Shown here: positions 57,901-64,000 of the stretch, in pieces
Numbering within the stretch: the first letter of the stretch is position 1
How the letters are laid out: every line of letters starts with the position of its first letter
Source of the DNA: Amyloporia xantha
Taxonomy: Eukaryota; Basidiomycota; Agaricomycetes; Polyporales; Adustoporiaceae
DNA length: 64,000 nt
Assembly (NCBI GenBank): GCA_036971615.1
Contig: JAYKKR010000001.1
Span: forward strand, 1,736,001-1,800,000
Direction of reading: 5' to 3'
The notes under the pieces: generated by a model
What the model was told of the DNA's origin: nothing
What the model saw: only the letters and a program-made list of their open reading frames with translations
Database searches by the model: none
Translations under genes and position numbers: made by a program

Positions 57901-59584
57901 GATAGTACACTGCCCAGCATCTAGCCGCGCGAAGGTGCAGTGAGGAGAGGCTCAGAGCAGCGGCAGACCCTGAGAGATGCCGTTGCTCTATCGGGAGCGT
58001 CTACTTTCGTCTCCGGATCTCGCGAGGGGCACAAGTTTGATTAGATAAAGGTGTATAAGGCAGCGTTGAGACCAGTGTACAGCCTGAGCTCTAAGCCGAC
58101 AGTTCGAGTACGTCTTACAAGGACCGACCCGGACAGACGGAGAGTACGACAGTCGAACGTCGGTGGCTGAGGAAAGCCTGGGACAAAAAGCACTTAGGAT
58201 GCAATTGAAGACGTCGACGCGTAATCAGGAAGGCGCTGTGTGGTTGCTAAATTACATGATACGTGAGATGCGAAGACGAACTCTCGTGCGGCGTGCATTG
58301 TAAAGAATCCTTTCCTGGACGACAGCCTGGGAGCGATATACAAATGCGAAGGATGCGCGAGACGCCAATCCCTAGGATGGAAGAAACGGCGCACCAGGAA
58401 GCGTAAGCTCAGCGAAATGCCGAGGTACACGGTGCGAGCACTGACAAATCTGTCCAAATGCGCCTAACGGACGCATTACGGCTTTAAAGTTCGTCGGCCC
58501 CGGACCCTGTCACGATGCACGGTAACTTACTGTAGCGGGAGGAGGGCAGATCGCGGTGCGTGTGCGGAAGTAAATCGGTTGCAGGTGCGAAAGGCACGAC
58601 CTACCATCTGGTCACTATGGGATGAACCGCGCCACCATCTGGATGAGCAGATATGAGCAGAGACCGACCGCAATTGTACCGAGTTGGAGCAAGAACTCGG
58701 GCTGTATTGCAAGGTTCTGGTAGTGATGAGATGCCACGAGGCGGGACTGTGCAATCAGCAGGGAGACATTTCCGTTGTATCGGCCATATCATAAACAGAC
58801 ACGTCAGAGCTCGCCCAGCGACAATGATGAACAATATTGATTTAGTGTGGGAGAGGAGATCTAGGATGGAAGTGCTCGTCTCAGACCGCGGACGTTGTGA
58901 TGCGCTAAGTAGCTAAAGGGGCTCTGGGGAGACACGCCGCTCGGTGGATGGGGTAGGAGAAGGGTGAGGAGGGCTAATTACATTGAACATTTACACCCCA
59001 TTCGATAGGAATGGGTCAGCAGACAGCGCGACGAGTCCAGATGCGAGGCAGAAGACTGGCGTAGATTTGTCGTGGAGGGCGTTTGTTGGAGAGTTACAGC
59101 GCATCCGCATGGCGAAAACGAAATATCCACATGCGGACGGTCTGCGTTTATCGTCCAATCAGCGCCCGAGAATTCGCCGAAATGCCGTGGGAGTTTGGCG
59201 ACGATGAATTATGCAAATAAGAAGATACCCAACTTGTCCCGGTGGCGGCTCTACCGTGTTCACCTTCGCGACCCTCCTCCTCCTCCTCCCCTTCCGTGGT
59301 TAGCTTCGTCCTGTCTGCAGCTCTCTCTTGGTCCGAACTATCAGCATAGCCCAGCCTGTTCTGCCGCAGCGCGCTGCCTTGAGGCTGCATCATCTATGAT
59401 ATGTCGCGTGGACCCGACTGCACCGCTCTGCCTGAATTCTCACAGCGGACCAATCAACAGGTATAAGCTTCTCCCACTCCGTCACCCCCTCTACCTTTCT
59501 TTCTTCCGAATCCCCATAATACCCCGGTTCTCATAATACCCCTTTCCCTAGTCGTCCAAGCCGCCACTCAACGTCCGAACAGCC
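54904..59584. other. gene-poor block of 4.7 kb upstream of the 829-residue orphan
   Basis: No recognisable domain or repeat family. The longest ATG frame is 57039-57698 (+, 219 codons), rich in Ser/Arg/Cys, with overlapping frames on the minus strand and no similarity I can see. A CCT-repeat tract (59273-59290) and pyrimidine-rich leader precede the gene at 59585. The block may be a long upstream regulatory region, contain non-coding transcripts, or be decayed sequence. Confidence 0.5.
59273..59290 (+). repeat. CCT trinucleotide tract in the 5' region of the 829-residue gene
   Basis: Perfect CCT repeats over about 18 bp in a pyrimidine-rich stretch roughly 300 bp upstream of the start codon. 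CT-rich tracts are common near fungal transcription start sites. Confidence 0.5.
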
Positions 59585-62074
59585 ATGGACCGCCGTGGCC
59601 GTTCAAGAGACGTCTCCCCTATCGCTTTGACCCGCAAAGCGAACGAGCAAGCGATCCGAGCGCGAATCTCCGTCTCGGTGGTCATACCATCTAATCAGCA
59701 TAAACACTCACCGGCATACAGATCCACACCGTCGCCCCCCACGCGTCCACCTTCGCAGCCCACCCGCAACGTCCACGACTTGACCAGAGCTGCGAGGGAA
59801 GCACTGGTGGCCTCCACTTCTCGAGTACTCCTCTCGTCTCCTCCGTCCACTCCTCCGTCGACGTCGCCACTTGACCCTGCTCTCCTCCGCACCGAGTCAT
59901 CCAGCACTGTTGCTTCTCTTTCACCCGACCCAACGCCTCTTGGGCCACTCACTCCTCCCGAGGGTGGCGACGCGTATTGCAGACCGTACCCCATGTTCTC
60001 CGCATCCCCCGATTACTATGACCGCCCACCCTCCCCTCCCCGCACCCTCAGGGACCAAATGCAGGTCGCGTATGCGCTCGATGACATGCACTTGGCCAAG
60101 GTCCTCTACCTGAAACTGCAGGGTATCGAAGTGACCGGAGATGATGACCCCCGAATCGCGGCCGTCCAAGACGAAGATTTCTCGAGCTCGTTTGTTCCTC
60201 CGGGTGGTCTTGCACTCGAAGAAGAGGATGAACGGCGTTGCAGGGAAAGCGAGAAGAGGGAGCGAGAGAGAATCAGACGGCTGCAGCGCGAGGAGAGGCT
60301 CAGGGCTTGTGAGCAGGTATGGGAGAGAAACTTGAGGTGGTTGAGGGAGGAGAATGCGAAGGTGGCGAGGAGGAAGGAGGAGGAGGCGAGACGAAAGCGG
60401 AGGATGGAGAGGGAGGCAAAGGAGCGGGAGAGGGAACGCGAGGCGAAAGACCGCGAGCTGGAGATGCTGCGCCATACCCGACAGCTCCGGATCAGCGCTC
60501 TGACTCAACGTCCCCTACTAAACTACAGCGCCCTTCCCTCCGAACGACAGTCAAAGCGACAGTCTCCTGCTCGTGCGGTCGAGGACGACCCGCTCCAGTA
60601 TTCCATCATTCCCATGAGCCCCAGTCGCTCGCCATCCTCCTCCTACAGCATTTCTCCCCCTTCAACGCCAGACAGACATACGCTCACCTTACCCAGGATA
60701 CAGCACGAGCTGTCCCTCCAACATACGCAGAGTCTGAGCCGGACGGTCCGTTTTGCGGAGGTCGTCGCGAGCATGCATGGTCCTCTCTTTCCCAAGGATG
60801 ACAGACTCAGTTCTCGGGCAGAGGCAAGGCTCAGTCCAGCGCAGAGGGATCTATTCGAGAGCTTGCTCGAACCCGCTGATTGGGAGAACGGCGAGCGCCC
60901 GATTGCCAAAGGGAAGACTCGGGAAGGGTCGCAGAACAAGCAGACCAGTGTACAGCGGAGTGAGACGGGGAAGTCGTGCATAGCTTGCTCGCTGACGTCC
61001 ACTTCACCGGCAACGTCGCTCAGCGCATCTGCGGTCTCTTCTTCAGTATCCACTGTGACCCGCTCCAATTCTTGGTTCTCATTTGGCAGCCGCTCGTCGC
61101 GCTCGACCGCATCGACGGCCCTCACCACGCCCTCGTCCTCCCTCTTGTCGCTTAAGTCGCCTTCCCGCTCGCATTCGTCCCTAATCCCCTCGTTGCCGGT
61201 GTCCTTCGCAAAGAAACCCGTCTGCCATTCATGCCGCCAGCCTCCTCTTACACCTGTGTCGCCAAGCGACGATCCGCTTTGTCCGTCTCCTACCTCCCCT
61301 GTTTATTCACAGAAGAGCCTATCTTCCTTCCACATTATTCGCGGTCGTCCACGCACACGAGGGGATTCTTCCCTGAGGACGCCATCGACGGAGAGTCAGG
61401 TGGAGGACGAGACTGGTCTGGTCCGGCGCGTAAGCCGCTCGGTGTCGACTTTAATGGACATGGCGGCTCAGTTCCAAAGAGCGTACGTGAAAGCGACGCT
61501 CTTCAGCATGGGAACAGACTCGTACTCTCGGTCCCGATCTGATTCGCGCAGCCGCTCGGGCTCCCGCTCCCCTTCTAGGTCGCCTTGGCGGTCCCGCCGT
61601 GCTGCTGCTTCGACTCGGCCTTCCGGGCGGAGTGGCAAGCTGAGGCCGGAGGGCTACCGTGCGCTCTCCTTTGATGTCCATCTATTCCTGTCATCGCAGA
61701 TGGACGAAGAGCCATCGAGCGCGCCACAACCCACCCGCACCATGATTCCACTTGCTCTGCGGGGTCCCGACTCGCAGATGTTAGCTCCTCAAGGCCGTGT
61801 CTTTCCTCTGCCCGTATCCCCGCCGCGCTCTCCTTTTCGCATCTTGCAGCCGCTCCCGGGGTGCCCGAGCCTGCCGCGCCTGCGACCCGTCGCCAATCCT
61901 GTGCTGCTGCGGTTACAGGCACTGCAGAATATCTGTGCTGGGCGCGCGCTGACGTGGGAGGGCCGTGCCCGCGAGGGGCGGATGAGTGCCGGGAAGGAGA
62001 AGCTCGTCGGCGTTGCGTGGGAGGGCATCGGGAGGAGTTCTCTCGGGTGGGAGGTTCGTCCGGTCACCTATTAG
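59585..62074 (+). CDS. intronless 829-residue orphan, Ser-rich with charged coiled coil
   Basis: Single exon in a window where nearly every gene is interrupted. Residues 1-140 are Ser/Thr/Pro-rich (MDRRGRSRDVSPIALTRKAN). A helical block around residues 150-180 (LRDQMQVAYALDDMHLAKVL, YLKLQGIEV) is the best-ordered segment. Residues about 213-298 form a highly charged Arg/Glu helix, likely a coiled coil or single alpha helix. Two CxxC pairs (CIAC at 465-468; CHSC at 547-550) could bind zinc but are 80 residues apart in disordered sequence. An Arg-Ser stretch (SRSRSDSRSRSGSRSPSRSP) lies near residue 645. The C-terminus is GIGRSSLGWEVRPVTY. No catalytic motif and no recognised family. SR-like repeats suggest phospho-regulation or RNA association (inference). 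Confidence 0.75.
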   Translation: MDRRGRSRDVSPIALTRKANEQAIRARISVSVVIPSNQHKHSPAYRSTPSPPTRPPSQPTRNVHDLTRAAREALVASTSRVLLSSPPSTPPSTSPLDPALLRTESSSTVASLSPDPTPLGPLTPPEGGDAYCRPYPMFSASPDYYDRPPSPPRTLRDQMQVAYALDDMHLAKVLYLKLQGIEVTGDDDPRIAAVQDEDFSSSFVPPGGLALEEEDERRCRESEKRERERIRRLQREERLRACEQVWERNLRWLREENAKVARRKEEEARRKRRMEREAKEREREREAKDRELEMLRHTRQLRISALTQRPLLNYSALPSERQSKRQSPARAVEDDPLQYSIIPMSPSRSPSSSYSISPPSTPDRHTLTLPRIQHELSLQHTQSLSRTVRFAEVVASMHGPLFPKDDRLSSRAEARLSPAQRDLFESLLEPADWENGERPIAKGKTREGSQNKQTSVQRSETGKSCIACSLTSTSPATSLSASAVSSSVSTVTRSNSWFSFGSRSSRSTASTALTTPSSSLLSLKSPSRSHSSLIPSLPVSFAKKPVCHSCRQPPLTPVSPSDDPLCPSPTSPVYSQKSLSSFHIIRGRPRTRGDSSLRTPSTESQVEDETGLVRRVSRSVSTLMDMAAQFQRAYVKATLFSMGTDSYSRSRSDSRSRSGSRSPSRSPWRSRRAAASTRPSGRSGKLRPEGYRALSFDVHLFLSSQMDEEPSSAPQPTRTMIPLALRGPDSQMLAPQGRVFPLPVSPPRSPFRILQPLPGCPSLPRLRPVANPVLLRLQALQNICAGRALTWEGRAREGRMSAGKEKLVGVAWEGIGRSSLGWEVRPVTY

Positions 62075-62518
62075 CTTGTTTGGACTTTGTTGCATTAGTT
62101 GAAGGTGCGGACGGGGCAATGTTTCCACCCCGTATTGTCTGCATCCCGCATTATGGCCCGTTATTTCTTAGGTTAATGCTAATCATGTCGTTATAACCGC
62201 TGTCATCTGTTGTTTGCAAGCTGCCCCCCCTTAGATATTCATTGTACATTGTTGTAGGAGTATATACCCGTCAGGTGTTGTTAATACAGATCCCATTGCT
62301 TCATTCTGATTCCGAAGAGCTGGTTTCTCAACGTCAAAAACAATCAATCGAACAATGATAGTGCTGAATGTTCATTGAGTGAACGCCCCAAACAGTGACC
62401 AGATAGTCTTAAGGTATACATGAATTAAGTTACTACTGAAACTAGTTATTATACAGCGATCCCTACCAACGAGAAGGAACAAACAAGATACACGGAAGGA
62501 AGCACGTAGCATATCAGA
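62075..62518. other. convergent 3' intergenic region
   Basis: 444 bp between convergent stop codons; AT-richer than flanks, presumably the two 3' UTRs. Confidence 0.55.
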
Positions 62519-63747
62519 TCAGAAAAGCCCACTCTGTGCCTGCCACGGTCTCTCCGAAAGCGACTGATGCGTTAGACCTTCCCACAGCTGAGGAGGTGCA
62601 CCCCGCCCTCGCTGACCGAACATAGAAGTCCGTCTTCCCTGTGTGCCCCGCATGCCTTGCTGCTGGAACTCCGACCTCTGCGCAGGATTACTCGAAAGCA
62701 TCACGCTCCCGTTCCCGCCTCCCATCCCCCCAAGCGGCATAGCGTCGAAGCTATTGCCGGGCGAGCGCGTCCCGGGCATGCCCCCGAAACTGGACCCAGG
62801 GCTTTCCGATCTGGGCATAGGAGAGAATCGCCTGCTGAGGATGCTGAGCTCGCGCGCCTCGTCCTGGAGCCAGCCGTTCGCCTCCGCCGACGCGCGGTCG
62901 ATCCCAAGCATCTTGCGTAGCTCTTCATTCTCCTTCTCTAGCCGGGCGATCTCGCGCTCGCGCTCGACAGCCCAGTCGTCGCGGCCTAGGAGCTCGTCCA
63001 GAAGTTCTTCCTCGTTCGGGCCGTTTTGCGCGTTTTGCGTTTCTGAGCCTGTTTGGCTGGTGCTTGAAGACTGGGCATCTCTGCCTCCCAAAGTTGAAAG
63101 AAGGCCGTGGAGGTTCTCTGCGAGTCGTTGTAGCGATTGTGCAACGGCGGCGTTGCCTGAGAGGTCTGCGTGCGCGAGCGACGTCTCGCGGGCGATCATA
63201 AGGGTTTCGTAATGTTGAGTGAGCGTAAGTTCGTGACGCTGTGCGGCCATCTAGGAAGCAGACATAAGCAATGCGGACGCTATGATCTGAGAGGGATGCC
63301 TACGGAATGGCTGCGGAACTTTGTCATAATGGTCTCCATCGTTTGTTCATATTCCTTCAACAGGAGGCTCAATTGCCTATTTTCGTGAAGCAGAGAGTGG
63401 TTTTCAATGATGATCTGCGCGTTTGTGCGCTCTAGTTCCGACTCGAATCCCTCTGGAACAAGATGAAAGGCACGTCCGCGCAAGTCGACAGACCGGACAC
63501 ACCTTTGGATATATCAATGTTGACCCGCCTCAACGAGAATCCACTCGAAGCGTGGACTGCTTCTTCCTGAATCACTTCTCGTTTATGACGATACAGTCGG
63601 CGTGTAGAGGCTCCCCGCACGTACCTTGAGAGCTCCAGCTTGTGACTTCAGCGCGGTGGACATCTTATGGTTGTGTGCATTCTGCTCCGACAGTTCGTGC
63701 AGAAGCTGCCATGCCCGTATGAGCTCGGTGTCCATGTCGTGGTACAT
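62519..63747 (-). CDS. SIKE/FGFR1OP2-family coiled-coil protein, STRIPAK subunit
   Basis: Four exons. Exon 1 begins MYHDMDTELIRAWQLLHELS (a second ATG gives MDTEL at 63735). After splicing come EEAVHASSGFSLRRVNIDIS, then GFESELERTNAQIIIENHSL, LHENRQLSLLLKEYEQTMET and IMTKFRSHS. After another intron follows MAAQRHELTLTQHYETLMIA, the region diagnostic of this family. A second coiled coil (EREREIARLEKENEELRKML) and a Gly/Ser/Pro-rich tail end at 62519-62521. Fungal members such as Sordaria SCI1 belong to the striatin-PP2A (STRIPAK) complex at the nuclear envelope, controlling cell fusion and fruiting (family knowledge). All splice phases agree with the conserved sequence. The start codon lies only 56 bp from a divergent open frame. 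Confidence 0.85.
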
Positions 63748-63803
63748 GATAGGTGAAAGAGGCAGAAAGGCGTGCAAGAAGAACTGGCCGTACACGGGCG
63801 CTC

Positions 63804-64000
63804 ATGATTCCCACCGCGGTGAATTCGGTACGCGTTTATTGGACATTTGACCGGACGTTGTACGCAGAGCTAATCCCATCGTTAGACCCCTCCACTGGGT
63901 TCTATGTTCACTCTGGTGATCCCATACTCGACGACGTACGCGCGATAATTCTTCTCTTGCGTGGTATACGGTGCACCATGCGCAAAGGTGCGTTAATGTC
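63804..64000 (+). CDS. partial open frame running off the window end, unidentified
   Basis: From the ATG at 63804 the frame stays open for 65 codons to the last base: MIPTAVNSVRVYWTFDRTLY, then AELIPSLDPSTGFYVHSGDP and ILDDVRAIILLLRGIRCTMR. The composition looks protein-like. GT..AG pairs inside would also allow a first intron. I do not recognise the family. Only 56 bp separate it from the SIKE-type gene on the other strand, so the true start may lie further downstream. Confidence 0.45.
   Translation, partial: MIPTAVNSVRVYWTFDRTLYAELIPSLDPSTGFYVHSGDPILDDVRAIILLLRGIRCTMRKGALM

Noticed and set aside
34909..59584. Mating-type locus or pheromone genes in the gene-poor blocks
   Set aside because: No HD1/HD2 homeodomain pair, no STE3-type seven-helix receptor and no clear CaaX-ended short peptide was seen; flanking genes are not the usual mating-locus neighbours.
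62643..63212. 189-codon plus-strand frame
   Set aside because: Antisense to the SIKE-family exon.
1..64000. tRNA, rRNA, CRISPR or intact transposable elements
   Set aside because: I looked for B-box-like GGTTCGA words, long repeats, integrase/reverse transcriptase motifs and spaced direct repeats and found none that hold up by eye. A covariance-model scan would be decisive.

Overview
The window looks like nuclear DNA of a filamentous basidiomycete, most likely an Agaricomycete. Coding genes are cut by many introns of about 45-65 nt with GT..AG ends. The conserved proteins have fungal architectures: PDR-type ABC transporter, SH3-RasGEF, fungal Rab5, SIKE-family STRIPAK subunit. Several others are of kinds I know mainly from Basidiomycota: a single-pass membrane protein with two ligand-type beta domains, a LaeA-like methyltransferase, and a winged/homeodomain-like orphan. 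The species cannot be named from the sequence. I saw no rRNA, tRNA, CRISPR or intact transposon.

Layout. 0.9-7.7 kb: DOP1 (Dopey) on +. 8.2-9.5 kb: nucleobindin-like EF-hand secretory protein on -. 10.3-16.2 kb: full-length PDR-type ABC-G transporter on +. 16.8-17.4 kb: prefoldin subunit 1 on -, divergent from SNU114 (17.7-21.4 kb, +). 21.6-23.8 kb: calnexin on +. 24.0-28.8 kb: SKI2 RNA helicase on -. 29.7-31.5 kb: single-pass membrane protein on +, with an apparent homopolymer frameshift. 32.8-34.3 kb: methyltransferase on -. 34.3-39.3 kb: gene-poor DNA with three weak small-gene candidates. 39.3-40.6 kb: IST1 on -. 42.1-44.7 kb: SH3-RasGEF on +. 45.2-46.2 kb: Rab5 GTPase on -. 46.6-49.5 kb: Mei2-like double-RRM protein on +. 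49.9-50.5 kb: LAMTOR2-like roadblock protein on +. 51.2-52.7 kb: polyprenyl diphosphate synthase COQ1 on +. 53.1-54.9 kb: homeodomain-like orphan on +. 54.9-59.6 kb: second gene-poor block. 59.6-62.1 kb: intronless 829-residue orphan on +. 62.5-63.7 kb: SIKE/FGFR1OP2-type STRIPAK subunit on -. 63.8 kb to the window end: start of an unidentified open frame on +.

The genes are mostly housekeeping. Many concern the secretory and endosomal system: DOP1 (endosome-Golgi traffic), nucleobindin and calnexin (ER/secretory calcium and folding), IST1 (ESCRT), Rab5 (early endosome), LAMTOR2 (Ragulator/EGO at the lysosome or vacuole) and RasGEF (nutrient signalling). A second theme is RNA: SNU114 (splicing), SKI2 (3'-5' mRNA decay) and the Mei2-like protein. 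I see no secondary-metabolite or defence gene cluster.

The most unusual things are at exon level. Rab5 needs a 6-nt microexon, IST1 needs an 11-nt microexon next to a GC-AG intron, and the methyltransferase has a 21-nt exon. All three were inferred by keeping the family-conserved sequence in frame between good splice signals. No system that looks wholly new was found.
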